From assembly GCA_028703175.1 (NCBI GenBank), contig JAQVNJ010000010.1, forward strand, positions 1 to 64,000: a DNA stretch of 64,000 nt, in the 5' to 3' direction. This document shows, one piece after another, positions 1-8,454 of the stretch. How positions within the stretch are numbered: position 1 is the stretch's first letter; each line of letters starts with the position of its first letter. A program made the position numbers and the translations under genes. Origin of the DNA: JAAYCB01 sp012744395. GTDB lineage: Bacteria > Planctomycetota > Planctomycetia > Pirellulales > Thermoguttaceae. The notes under the pieces were generated by a model that was given only the letters and a program-made list of their open reading frames with translations, did no database searches and was not told where the DNA came from.

Positions 1-2
1 CC

Positions 3-299
3 TGTTCGGGCACCCGCCCCGCGCGGATCGCGCCAGCAGGGAGCTTGCCGGCGAGCCGCCTCCACGCGGCCGCCGTCGAGTTCGCCGGCCGGCTTGCGGC
101 CGAGGGAAGACCGGTGCCCGACCTGGCCTTGGCCGGCCCGCTCAGCGCCGAAGGCGACATTTTCAAGACAGTCGCCCTGGGCGCGCCCTACGTCAAGGCC
201 GTCCGCTTGTGCCCGGCAATGATCCGCCCCGCGATCGCCGGCAAGACCGTCGGCCGGTGGGCCGGGCAAGGCGATTGGCCCCGGATCAGGTTCGCTTGA
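3..299 (+). CDS. C-terminal fragment of an FMN-binding glutamate-synthase-like protein (partial, possibly broken)
   Basis: The frame is open from the window edge to a TGA at 297-299. The stretch reading SAEGDIFKTVALGAPYVKAV, followed by GKTVGRW, resembles the FMN-barrel end of the glutamate synthase alpha-like family, where a glycine-rich loop precedes an 'ALGA' phosphate-binding helix. Family members normally continue for roughly another hundred residues after the GK-G-W stretch. Here the protein stops about 8 residues later, and its last 14 bases overlap the 3' end of the oppositely oriented mutL. It may therefore be a truncated or decayed gene, or a short variant. The upstream part lies outside the window. 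Family assignment is from motif memory only. Confidence 0.45.
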   Translation, partial: CSGTRPARIAPAGSLPASRLHAAAVEFAGRLAAEGRPVPDLALAGPLSAEGDIFKTVALGAPYVKAVRLCPAMIRPAIAGKTVGRWAGQGDWPRIRFA

Positions 300-2151
300 A
301 CTGCCGATCCAGCTCTTCGCGGCTGAAGACGAGCGCGGCCGGCCGGCCGTGCGGGCAGTGGTGGGGGTCGTCGACGAGGTGCCGCTGGTCGAGCAGCGAA
401 TCGATCTCTTCGGGGGTCAGCCGGTCGCCGGCCTTGACCGCCGCCTTGCAGGCGATCGTGTGCATCAACGCGTCGAGCAGATCGCGGCTCTGCGGCTCCT
501 TGCCACCGCTCATCAGGGGTTCGAGCAGGCCGCGGAGGACTTCCGAGGCGCTTGTCCCGGCGAGCATCGCCGGATAGCCCGAGACGAGTATCGTGTCGCC
601 GCCGAACGGTTCGATCCGCACGCCGAGCCGTTCGAGCAGCGCGCGGTGCTCGATCGCGGCGGCGGCCTCGGCCGGCGACAGGTCGACCGGTTCGGAGACG
701 AGGAGCGATTGGGTCTCCACCGGTCCGGACTCCACGCGGCGGCGGAGCTGCTCGTAGAGAATCCGTTCGTGGAGGGCGTGCTGGTCGATCACCACCACGC
801 CGTCGGCGCTCTCGCTGACGAGGTATCGATTGTGGATTTGCAGGGCCCTGGGCGCCCGGTAGCCGTCCAGGGCGGCGCAGCGCGGCGCGGCGGAATCTTC
901 CTCGCGCTCCGCCGGCCGCCGGTCGGGATCGCCCCAGTCGCGGTCGAGCCGGTGCAGCGACAGTTCACCGCCGGATGCCCCCCAGGCGGGCCCGCCGGAA
1001 CCCTCCGCCCCGGCCGGTTCGGGCGAGCCAGCGCCGCGCTGCCAGCCGGCGACTTCGCCCTTGGCCCAGTCGACGACCTGCTGCCGAATCCGCTCCCCCG
1101 GCTGGTCCCCCTGCGGCGCGGCGGAATCCGGCCCTGCGGGCAGCGCCACGCGGGTGGTCAGGTCCGTCGAGAGGAATCGCGTGCGGAGCGCCGAGAGCAG
1201 TTGGCTGTAGATCCGGCTCGCGTCCTGGAAGCGGACTTCGAGCTTGGTGGGATGGACGTTGACGTCGACCATCTCCGGCGGCATGTCGAGCGAGAGCACG
1301 GCGATCGGGTAGCGGCCGGTCATCAACATCCCGCGGTAGGCCTCGCCCAGGGCGTGCTGGAGGGACCGGTCGCGGATCGAGCGGCCGTTGAGGAACAGGT
1401 ACTGCGCGCGGTTGTTGCTGCGATTCTGCCCCGGGTGGGCGGCGTATCCGGCTAACCGCACGGGGCCGTCGACGCTCTCGACCGGGATCATCGCCTCGGC
1501 GATCGGCCGGCCGAGCAGGGCAGCGATCCGCTCCAGCCAACTCTCCGCGGCGGGCAGGTCGAAGACAAGCCGCTCGTTGTGACGCAAGGTGAAGTGAATC
1601 GAGCGCCAGGCCAGGGCGATCCGGGTGAAGACCTCGCTGATGTGCCCCAGCTCGGTCTGCGGCGACTTGAGAAACTTGCGGCGGACGGGCGTGTTGTAGA
1701 ACAGGTTGCGGACTTCGATCGCCGTCCCCGGCGGAGCGCCGCAGGGGGCGACCTGCCCGGCGACGCCCCCGACAACCTCGATTTCGGCCCCGGCCGGATC
1801 CGCGGCCGTGCGGCTGCGAATCGCCAGCCGGCTGATTTCGGCGATCGACGCCAGGGCCTCGCCGCGGAAGCCGAGCGTGGCGACGCAGAACAGGTCGTCG
1901 GCGCTGGCCAGCTTGCTTGTCGCGTGGGCGGCGACCGCCAGAGGGAGCTGCCCCGCCGCGATTCCCGCTCCGTTGTCGACAATCCGGATCAGGTCCGAGC
2001 CACCCGCCGTGACCGAGACGTCGATCCTCGATGCCCCGGCGTCGACGGCGTTTTCCATCAACTCCTTGACGACGCTGGCGGGCCGTTCGATGACCTCGCC
2101 CGCGGCGATCTTGTTCACGATGCTCTGCGAAAGCTTGTGGATTTGCCCCAT
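286..2151 (-). CDS. mutL: DNA mismatch repair protein MutL, endonuclease-type
   Basis: MutL couples mismatch recognition by MutS to strand incision and removal. The 621-residue protein starts MGQIHKLSQSIVNKIAAGEV, the family's usual N-terminus. An in-frame GTG three codons upstream gives a less typical start, so the ATG at 2151 is preferred. The GHKL ATPase motifs follow (ENAVDAGA, DNGAGI, HATSKL, GFRGEAL). A low-complexity Gly/Ala/Glu-rich linker lies around residues 350-420. The C-terminal domain keeps the metal-dependent endonuclease signature DQHA-x2-E-x4-E near residue 458, together with ACKAAVKAGD and CPHGRP. This is therefore the nicking type of MutL found in bacteria without MutH. It begins 27 bases after the sigma-54 regulator stop and is probably co-transcribed with it. 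Confidence 0.96.
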   Translation of the reverse strand: MGQIHKLSQSIVNKIAAGEVIERPASVVKELMENAVDAGASRIDVSVTAGGSDLIRIVDNGAGIAAGQLPLAVAAHATSKLASADDLFCVATLGFRGEALASIAEISRLAIRSRTAADPAGAEIEVVGGVAGQVAPCGAPPGTAIEVRNLFYNTPVRRKFLKSPQTELGHISEVFTRIALAWRSIHFTLRHNERLVFDLPAAESWLERIAALLGRPIAEAMIPVESVDGPVRLAGYAAHPGQNRSNNRAQYLFLNGRSIRDRSLQHALGEAYRGMLMTGRYPIAVLSLDMPPEMVDVNVHPTKLEVRFQDASRIYSQLLSALRTRFLSTDLTTRVALPAGPDSAAPQGDQPGERIRQQVVDWAKGEVAGWQRGAGSPEPAGAEGSGGPAWGASGGELSLHRLDRDWGDPDRRPAEREEDSAAPRCAALDGYRAPRALQIHNRYLVSESADGVVVIDQHALHERILYEQLRRRVESGPVETQSLLVSEPVDLSPAEAAAAIEHRALLERLGVRIEPFGGDTILVSGYPAMLAGTSASEVLRGLLEPLMSGGKEPQSRDLLDALMHTIACKAAVKAGDRLTPEEIDSLLDQRHLVDDPHHCPHGRPAALVFSREELDRQFKRT

Positions 2152-2178
2152 GGAGTGCACTTCGCGTTCAGGGATCGA

Positions 2179-3591
2179 TCAGAGCTGGTATTCCTTGATC
2201 TTCCGGTAGAGTGTCCGTTCTCCGATCCCGAGCATGTTGGCGGCCTCTTCGCGGTTGCCGTCGGTGACCCGCAGCGTCTCGGCGATGAACAGCCGTTCGA
2301 TCTCCTGGAGCGGCTTGCCGACCAGCGCGGCAAGCGAATTGCCCGGCGTCTCCGCGGCCGGCGCGGACGGTTCGGCAAGCTCGTCGGGCAAGTCGTCGCA
2401 GTCGAGCAGCCCGTCGTAATCGACGACGATCATGCTCTCGACGACATTCCGCAACTGCCGGACGTTGCCCGGCCAGTCGTAGGCCAGAAGCCGGCGGCGC
2501 GCCGCCGAGGCAACACCCTTGATCTGCTTGTCGTGCTGCTTGGCGAATTGCCTGATGAAGTGCTCGACGAGCGCGGGGATGTCGGCGCTGCGTTCCAGCA
2601 GCGTCGGCAGGCGGATCGTGACCACCTTCAGCCGGTGATACAGGTCGCGGCGGAAAGCGCCCTCCTCGATGGACTCTTCCAGATCCCGGTTGGTCGCCGA
2701 GAGGATGCGAACGTTGACGTGGATCGGCTCATTGGAACCGACTCGGGTGATCTGGCTGTTCTCCAGCACCCGCAGCAGCTTGATCTGCGTGGCCATCGGC
2801 ATGTCGCCGACTTCGTCGAGGAACAACGTGCCGCCGTGCGCGTATTCGAATTTCCCCACACGGTCGGCCGAGGCGTCCGTGAAAGCGCCTTTGACATGGC
2901 CGAAAAGCTCGCTCTCGAGGATATTCTCGCTCAGTGCCGCGCAGTTCAGCGCCACGAACGGCTTGTTCTTCCGCGGGCTGTTCTGGTGGATCGCCTGGGC
3001 GACCAGCTCCTTTCCGGTGCCGGTTGCGCCCTCGATGAGAACGCTCGCCTTGGTCGGCGCGATCCGCTTCAGCCGCTCGATCACCTCGCGCATCTGCGGG
3101 CTGTCGCCGACGACGCCCTGGAACCCGAATTTCTCGTCGAGGCGGCGATGCAATTCGAGATTCGTCCGCCGCAAACTGACGCTCTGGGCGGCCTTTTCCG
3201 TGACGGTCCGCAGCTGGGCGATGTCGAGCGGCTTGAGCAGGTAGTTGAAAGCGCCCTGCTGCATCGCGGTCACGGCGGACGGGATGCTGCCGTGGCCGGT
3301 CATCAGAATCACCTCGGCGTCCGGCAGGTCGCTTTTCGCCTTGGCGAGGATTCCCAGCCCGTCGACGTCCGTCATCACCAGGTCGGTGACGACCACGTCG
3401 TAATCGCCCTCCTCGATCATCCGCACCCCCTCCTCGCCGCTGGTCGCGATCCGGCAGGAGTAGCCCACCCGGTCCAGGCATTCCTCGACCGCCAAGGCGT
3501 GGGCCGGATCGTTGTCGACGACAAGCACGCGAACCGGCCGCCGCCCGCCGGCGGAGTCTGTTTGCTTCGAGTCTTTGGCAGTCATACTCAT
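2179..3591 (-). CDS. Sigma-54-dependent response regulator (NtrC family)
   Basis: A 470-residue activator of RpoN promoters. The receiver domain (residues 19-130) has the acidic pocket D26/D28, the phospho-acceptor D70 in VVTDLVM, and the switch lysine K120. The AAA+ domain (155-385) shows Walker A GATGTGKE (188-195), Walker B LFLDEVGD (256-263) and a sigma-54 contact loop that reads GAFTDA (235-240) rather than the classical GAFTGA. A Fis-type helix-turn-helix ends the protein (GNREEAANMLGIGERTLYRKI). The gene lies downstream of the histidine kinase at 3719-4480, its likely partner, and just upstream of mutL. The target regulon cannot be read from the sequence. Confidence 0.95.
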   Translation of the reverse strand: MSMTAKDSKQTDSAGGRRPVRVLVVDNDPAHALAVEECLDRVGYSCRIATSGEEGVRMIEEGDYDVVVTDLVMTDVDGLGILAKAKSDLPDAEVILMTGHGSIPSAVTAMQQGAFNYLLKPLDIAQLRTVTEKAAQSVSLRRTNLELHRRLDEKFGFQGVVGDSPQMREVIERLKRIAPTKASVLIEGATGTGKELVAQAIHQNSPRKNKPFVALNCAALSENILESELFGHVKGAFTDASADRVGKFEYAHGGTLFLDEVGDMPMATQIKLLRVLENSQITRVGSNEPIHVNVRILSATNRDLEESIEEGAFRRDLYHRLKVVTIRLPTLLERSADIPALVEHFIRQFAKQHDKQIKGVASAARRRLLAYDWPGNVRQLRNVVESMIVVDYDGLLDCDDLPDELAEPSAPAAETPGNSLAALVGKPLQEIERLFIAETLRVTDGNREEAANMLGIGERTLYRKIKEYQL

Positions 3592-3718
3592 TCGATCATA
3601 GCGGCATCGGCGCGGTGGGGCCAGGGTCGCGCCCGCCCCGCCCCGATCGCAACCCGGCGGGCAAGCCAGGGGGGCTGAACAAGCGGGCCTCGCTGACGCT
3701 GCGGGTTGAGAATCTGGC

Positions 3719-4480
3719 TCAGGGATGGTCCGGGCTGGTTTCGCGGGCGGCCGCCAAACGGGGTGGGAGCGGCAGCTTGATCGTGAATTGCGTGCCGCGC
3801 CCCAATTCGCTTTGCAGCGCGATGCTCCCGCCGTGCGCTTCGATGATCTTCCGGGTCGTCGGAAGGCCCAGCCCGGACCCGGAACCCTTCGTGGAGAAGA
3901 AAGCGTCGAAAACCCTGGCCTGCGTCTCCCGGTCCATGCCGCAACCCGTGTCGATCAGGTCCAGAATCACGCCGTCGCCGACGGCGCTCGTGCGGACCAC
4001 CAGTTGCCCGCCCTGGGGCATTGCCTGCTCGGCGTTGAGCACGAGGTTCAGCAATGCGCCGTGGAAGGACTCTCGGTCGAGCAGCACCGTGGGCAGATCG
4101 GGGGCAAGGTAATCGACAATCTCGATGCCCGTCTCGGCGGCCTTGGGACGGAAGAAATCGATCGCCTGCTTGACCTGGAGATTGAGGTTGCTCGGCTCCT
4201 GGTTGAGCCTGCGGACCTTGGCGAAGCTGAGGAAATTGTCGAGCAGTTCCTGGAGCCGGCGGCACTCCCGTTGCACGACCTCGACCTTGGCCAAGGCGCG
4301 GCGCTCGCGCTGGCTCTCGCAACGCGCAAAATCCTCGGCCAGCAGCTCCATGTTGAGGCGGATCGTCGACAGCGGGTTCTTGATCTCGTGGGCCAAGGCC
4401 CCGGCGATGCGGGCGATTTCCGTATACTGGTCGACTAGCCGCTGGCGATCGTCTTGGTTCGTAGTGTCGCTCGGTGCCAT
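3719..4480 (-). CDS. Cytoplasmic sensor histidine kinase, NtrB-like
   Basis: A short 253-residue kinase with no transmembrane segment and no recognisable input domain. The H-box ALAHEIKNPLSTI puts the phosphorylated histidine at residue 31. An N-box (LNLVLNAEQAM), a D-box (DTGCGM) and a G-box (GSGSGLGL) complete the ATPase domain. The IKNP form of the H-box is typical of kinases paired with sigma-54 regulators, and such a regulator follows on the same strand. A GTG at 4537 would add 19 residues, but that part is poorly conserved in appearance, so the ATG at 4480 is chosen. The input signal is probably sensed through the short N-terminus or a partner protein. Confidence 0.9.
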   Translation of the reverse strand: MAPSDTTNQDDRQRLVDQYTEIARIAGALAHEIKNPLSTIRLNMELLAEDFARCESQRERRALAKVEVVQRECRRLQELLDNFLSFAKVRRLNQEPSNLNLQVKQAIDFFRPKAAETGIEIVDYLAPDLPTVLLDRESFHGALLNLVLNAEQAMPQGGQLVVRTSAVGDGVILDLIDTGCGMDRETQARVFDAFFSTKGSGSGLGLPTTRKIIEAHGGSIALQSELGRGTQFTIKLPLPPRLAAARETSPDHP

Positions 4481-4627
4481 CGCGCAACGCCGACCAGCGG
4501 CGCCCTGCGGAACAAGGAACGGACGATTGGCAACCACCAGGGAATCGGGGGGAGCCGCCCAACGGCAATCCCCCCCAGAAAGCCGTCTTGCCTCCAGACC
4601 GGCCGGCTTCTCCCGGCAGACCGATCG

Positions 4628-6751
4628 TCAATCGTCGGAGTCTTCGTCGCCCCCCTGTTTGCCCGCATCCAGCTCGCGGATCGCGGCGCGGCGGCTGAGC
4701 TTGACGCGGTCTTGATCGTCGACGGCGATCACCTTGACCTTCATCCGGTCGCCCACGTGGCAGACGTCCGAGACGTTCGCCACGTACTCGTCCGACAGCT
4801 CGCTGATGTGGCACAAGCCGTCCTTGCCGGGGAGGATTTCCACAAAGGCGCCGAAATCCTTGATGCTGATCACCTTTCCGTCGTAGATCCGTCCGACTTC
4901 GATCGAAGCGGTCAGCGCTTCGACCTGAGCCATCGCCGCCTCGGCGCCGTCCACCGATGAGCAGGCCACGGTCACCACGCCGTCGTCGTCGACGTCGATC
5001 GATGCCCCGGTGCCCTCCTGGATCGCGCGGATCGTCTTGCCGCCCGGCCCGATCAGCAGGCCGATCTTCTCCGGGTCGATGGTCGTCCGCAGCAACCGCG
5101 GCGCCCACCGGGACGTCTCCGTGCGCGGCCGCGAAATCGTCGTCAACATGTTGCGGAGAATCTCGATCCGCGCCTCGCGCGTCTGCTTGAGCGTAGCCCG
5201 GAGGATGTCTTCGTTGATGCCGTCGATCTTCAGATCGAGTTGGATTCCGGTGATTCCGTTCTGGGTCCCGGCGACCTTGAAGTCCATGTCGCCGAAATGA
5301 TCCTCGTCGCCGATGATGTCGGTCAGCAGCACCCAGTTCTCCCCCTCCTTGACCAGGCCGGTCGAAATGCCGGCCACGGGGTTGCTGATCGGCACGCCGG
5401 CGGCCATCAAGCCCAGGGTCGCTCCACAGACGCTGGCCATCGAACTCGACCCGTTCGATTCGAGGATGTCGGAGATGATCCGGATCGTGTAGGGGAAGTC
5501 GTCGGGCGAGGGGAGGACCGACTTGACGCTCCGCTCGGCCAGCGCGCCGTGGCCGAACTCGCGCCGCCCGGGGCCGCGGATCGGGCGGCATTCCCCAACG
5601 GAGAACGGCGGGAAGTAGTAGTCGAGCATGAACTTCTTGCTGTACTCCTCGACCAGGCCGTCGACGCGCTGTTCGTCGCGCGGAGTCCCCAGCGTGACCG
5701 TCACCAGGGCCTGCGTTTCGCCCCGCTGGAACAGCGCCGAGCCGTGGACGCGCGGCAGCAGGTCGACCTTGCAGGTGATCGGCCGGAGGTCCTCAGGGCC
5801 GCGGCCGTCCGGCCGCCTGCCCGCAAGAATCAGATCGCGGACCACCCGCTGTTCCAGGTCGTGCCAGCAACGGCGGAAGCTCTCCGGGTCGAACGCCCCC
5901 TCGGCCGCGGGATCGGGGATGAGCTCGGCAAACGCCTTCTCCTTCAGGCTGGCGACCGCCTCGGCCCGCGCCTGCTTGCCCTCGGTCTGCTTGGCCGCCT
6001 TGAACGCCTCGTAGTAGTTCTCCCTGAGCCGATCGGCAAGGCCGCCGTCGCAGGGCGCGACGAATTCCGCCTTCACCGGCTGGACCTTCTCAATTATCTC
6101 CCGCTGCAAGCCGCAGAGCTCGACGACGTAGCCTTGGGCGGTCATGATCGCATCGGCCATCAGGTCTTCGGGCATTTCGCGGGCGAACCCTTCGATCATC
6201 AGGATCGCCGATTCCGAACCCGAGATGATCAAGTCCAGGTCGCTCATCTCCAACTCGTCGTTCGTCGGAAATGGCACGAACTTGCCGTCGACGAGCCCGA
6301 GGCGAACCGAAGCGATCGGCCCCTGGAAGGGGATCGGCGAGAGCCCCAGGGCGAGAGACGCCCCGTTCATCGCCAACACGTCGCCATCCATCTGGCGGTC
6401 GCTGGCCAGGACAAAGGCCTGAATCTGCACCTCGTCCGCATATCCGTGCGGAAACAGGGGCCGGATCGGCCGATCGATCAACCGCGCGGTGAGCGTCTCC
6501 TTGAGAGTCGGCCGCCCCTCCCGCTTGAGAAATCCCCCCGGAAATTTGCCCGCCGCAGCCACGCGCTCGCGATAGTCGCACATCAGCGGGAAAAAGTCGA
6601 TTCCCGGACGCGGCGGGCCGGTGACGGCGGTCGCCAGCACAACCGTCTCGTCGCAACCGATCAGGCAGCTTCCCGCCGCTTGCTTCGCGAGTTCCCCAGT
6701 TTCAAACCAGAATGTCTTGTTCCCGATCCGTTTTTCAACACGTACTTTCAA
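4628..6751 (-). CDS. pnp: Polyribonucleotide nucleotidyltransferase (PNPase)
   Basis: PNPase degrades RNA 3'-to-5' by phosphorolysis and is a core RNA-turnover enzyme. The 707-residue length is normal. The first RNase PH domain carries FPGGFLKREGRPT and LIDRPIRPLFP. The second, catalytic one carries RRPDGRG, GRREFGHGALAERS and GDEDHFGDMDFKVAGT, with the active-site aspartates. A KH domain (LLIGPGGKTIRAI, about residues 555-615) and an S1 domain (GKVISIKDFGAFVEILPG, about 622-690) follow. The reading frame opens with TTG at 6751, preceded at a good distance by an AGGA ribosome-binding site. It follows rpsO on the same strand, the widely conserved rpsO-pnp order. Confidence 0.98.
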   Translation of the reverse strand: MKVRVEKRIGNKTFWFETGELAKQAAGSCLIGCDETVVLATAVTGPPRPGIDFFPLMCDYRERVAAAGKFPGGFLKREGRPTLKETLTARLIDRPIRPLFPHGYADEVQIQAFVLASDRQMDGDVLAMNGASLALGLSPIPFQGPIASVRLGLVDGKFVPFPTNDELEMSDLDLIISGSESAILMIEGFAREMPEDLMADAIMTAQGYVVELCGLQREIIEKVQPVKAEFVAPCDGGLADRLRENYYEAFKAAKQTEGKQARAEAVASLKEKAFAELIPDPAAEGAFDPESFRRCWHDLEQRVVRDLILAGRRPDGRGPEDLRPITCKVDLLPRVHGSALFQRGETQALVTVTLGTPRDEQRVDGLVEEYSKKFMLDYYFPPFSVGECRPIRGPGRREFGHGALAERSVKSVLPSPDDFPYTIRIISDILESNGSSSMASVCGATLGLMAAGVPISNPVAGISTGLVKEGENWVLLTDIIGDEDHFGDMDFKVAGTQNGITGIQLDLKIDGINEDILRATLKQTREARIEILRNMLTTISRPRTETSRWAPRLLRTTIDPEKIGLLIGPGGKTIRAIQEGTGASIDVDDDGVVTVACSSVDGAEAAMAQVEALTASIEVGRIYDGKVISIKDFGAFVEILPGKDGLCHISELSDEYVANVSDVCHVGDRMKVKVIAVDDQDRVKLSRRAAIRELDAGKQGGDEDSDD

Positions 6752-6939
6752 TGTTCGTTCCTATCTTCACCTGCAAAACGGGCGTTTGGCAGACACGCCG
6801 ATCGCACGAGCGCATGAAAGATGCACGCCCAGCACGGCACCCCGAAACCGTGGCGCAAGATCCAGACTGCAAATGCCTTCTGACGCCATCATGCCGCGCG
6901 CTGGACCGATCTGGCGATCGTGAGAAGAAGACTATCGCG

Positions 6940-7209
6940 CTACTTGCGGATGTTGAGCCGGCGGATGATGTCGAGGTACCGCTGCGGATCCACCTTCTTC
7001 AGGTAGTCCAGCAAACGGCGACGACGACTGACCAGCATCAAGAGACCTCGCCGACCAGCAAAATCCGTCTTGTGGCTTCGCAAATGGTCCGTTAGTCCGT
7101 TGATCCGACTGGTAAGAATGGCGATCTGGACATCGGCGGAACCCGTGTCCTGCTCGCCTCGTTTGAACTGGTCAATCAGTTCCGACTTCCGCTCTTTGGT
7201 AATAGTCAT
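6940..7209 (-). CDS. rpsO: 30S ribosomal protein S15
   Basis: S15 binds the three-way junction of 16S rRNA helices 20-22 early in assembly of the small subunit. The 89 residues are the standard length, with the family hallmarks FKRGEQDTGSADVQIAILT, LTDHLRSHKTDF and RRGLLMLVSRRRRLLDYL. It is encoded directly upstream of pnp with a 188-base gap, long enough for the PNPase leader hairpins that mediate autoregulation elsewhere. No specific leader structure is claimed here. Confidence 0.98.
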   Translation of the reverse strand: MTITKERKSELIDQFKRGEQDTGSADVQIAILTSRINGLTDHLRSHKTDFAGRRGLLMLVSRRRRLLDYLKKVDPQRYLDIIRRLNIRK

Positions 7210-7832
7210 CTGCTACCGTGTTTCTTGTCGTACGGCCGGCCTCCGCCGCTTCTTTCGAAGCACGATTCTCCCACCGATTCTGCCAACAACCTCAACTGCT
7301 TTAGTCATGGCCAACTTACAAGATCGTCATTCTACCAGCCGGAGTCGATTTTGCAACGGGGGTTCGCCCCGAGAACTCGGGAATTGCCAACCCACCCCTC
7401 ACCCACCCCTCACCCGCCCCTCTGCCCCCCGGGAGAGGGCGCATCGCGCCCCCGCCCCCCCACCTCCGTGTGGACCGGCTGCCGATCATGCAGGAAGCCA
7501 GTTCGGCCAGGGCCGGCTCGGCAGCGGCTTGATCTGGATGCCATCGTGCCGGTAGACGGCGTCTCCGCCGCCGTGCCCGGCCTACAATCGAGTACCCTTT
7601 TTCCAGCCGCGACAGGCGTTGCCCCGGGTTATCGCCCCGTGGAAGAGATAGGGCGGCCTGCCGGCGCCTCTCGGCCAAGTCGCAGCCGCGTTGTCGGCCG
7701 GTCTGCGGCCTGATCGCCATCGACGTCTGGTCGCTGGATCGTGCGACCAGGTCGGTTTCTCGTGCGGTGTCGCCGAGCATCTGGCGAGTTGCCGCAAAGC
7801 CCGGTCGCCGCGGAGACCGCCCATCCAAGGGG
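7210..7832. other. Gene-poor stretch with a low-complexity C-rich tract
   Basis: No convincing gene was found in this 623-base stretch. Open frames on both strands are low-complexity and overlap each other. Positions about 7384-7450 form a C-rich tract with repeated CCCACCCCTCA units followed by a GGGAGAGGG segment. Such text is common in non-coding interspersed sequence of high-GC bacteria. The rpsO promoter should lie near the left end, but no clear box is called. Confidence 0.5.
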
Positions 7833-7976
7833 TCAGAAGTTCTTTCGCGAGCCCAACCCTCTCAGGCACATCCAGCCAATCGACAGCACGATGATCAGCG
7901 CCAGGAGCCACTGCTGGGGCCCCCAAAGGTCGACGTGGCGAAAGGCCGTCTGCACCAGGCGGACGAGTTGCGACAT
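7833..7976 (-). CDS. Small single-span membrane protein (47 aa), unknown function
   Basis: A short open frame of 47 codons that starts with ATG at 7976. It begins MSQLVRLVQTAFRHVDLWGP, continues with QQW, and then has one strongly hydrophobic segment LLALIIVLSIGWMCL (about residues 24-38), ending in a basic tail LRGLGSRKNF. An amphipathic N-terminus, one membrane helix and a positive cytoplasmic tail are a plausible layout for a real small membrane protein rather than chance translation in GC-rich DNA. Other frames over the same bases look random. Only a weak GGAT-like ribosome-binding site precedes it. The family was not recognised. Confidence 0.5.
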   Translation of the reverse strand: MSQLVRLVQTAFRHVDLWGPQQWLLALIIVLSIGWMCLRGLGSRKNF

Positions 7977-8236
7977 GATCTGCCATCCCACGCAATTGAA
8001 CAGTAAGACGAATCCACCTTGAAAATCTAGCTTGCGAATTCAGGCTGCGGGGACTCGCGGAGCCTCGCTGGTTCGCCCCCTTCCTTGGTGTTGGACGCAG
8101 CGCGGCATTCGCCGCCACGAGCGTGCCCGTTAAAGTGGGGAAGGGCAGTCCGGTCGTGGCGGCTTTTCGGCACAGAGCGGCTGATCGAGGCTGGCAATGG
8201 CTCTTCCGGGGCGGCCGGAGGGCCCAGCGGCCCCAC

Positions 8237-8264
8237 TTGCGGTTCGCCATCCAGAGGGTATAAT
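8237..8264 (+). promoter_or_regulatory. Sigma-70-type promoter of tRNA-Asp
   Basis: A perfect -10 box TATAAT (8259-8264) is preceded by TTGCGG (8237-8242) with a 16-base spacer. Transcription would start near 8271, about 15 bases before the tRNA gene, as expected for a short pre-tRNA leader. Confidence 0.7.
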
Positions 8265-8285
8265 TCAAAGCACTTGCAGCCTTCC

Positions 8286-8359
8286 GGGGTCGTAGCTCAA
8301 TTGGTTAGAGTACTGGACTGTCGATCCAGTGGTTGCGGGTTCGAGTCCCGTCGACCTCG
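8286..8359 (+). tRNA. tRNA-Asp (anticodon GTC)
   Basis: The 74-base sequence folds into a full cloverleaf. The acceptor stem pairs GGGGTCG (8286-8292) with CGACCTC (8352-8358), with G as discriminator at 8359. The anticodon stem CTGGA/TCCAG encloses the loop CTGTCGA, giving anticodon GTC at 8320-8322. The T arm contains TTCGAGT. CCA is not encoded. It has its own promoter and terminator, so it is probably a single-gene unit. Confidence 0.97.
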
Positions 8360-8366
8360 CTTGTGA

Positions 8367-8404
8367 AGCCCGTTGACAGCGTCTGTCAGCGGGCCTTTTC
8401 TTTG
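8367..8404 (+). terminator. Rho-independent terminator after tRNA-Asp
   Basis: GCCCGTTGACAG (8368-8379) pairs with CTGTCAGCGGGC (8383-8394) through a 12-bp stem with one G-T pair and a CGT loop. TTTTCTTT follows at 8396-8403. It lies 8 bases after the tRNA, a classical intrinsic terminator. Confidence 0.9.
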
Positions 8405-8454
8405 GGATGGATTTTGACAGTCCTTCTCCGAACCGGGGCGCCCGGCGAGCGACT

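Noticed and set aside
1579..3678. A 699-codon plus-strand frame antisense to mutL and the sigma-54 regulator
   Set aside because: The opposite strand encodes two proteins with full catalytic motifs; this frame has none.
7316..7828. A 170-codon minus-strand frame upstream of the tRNA region
   Set aside because: It passes through the C-rich low-complexity tract and its text is repetitive; it is likely non-coding.
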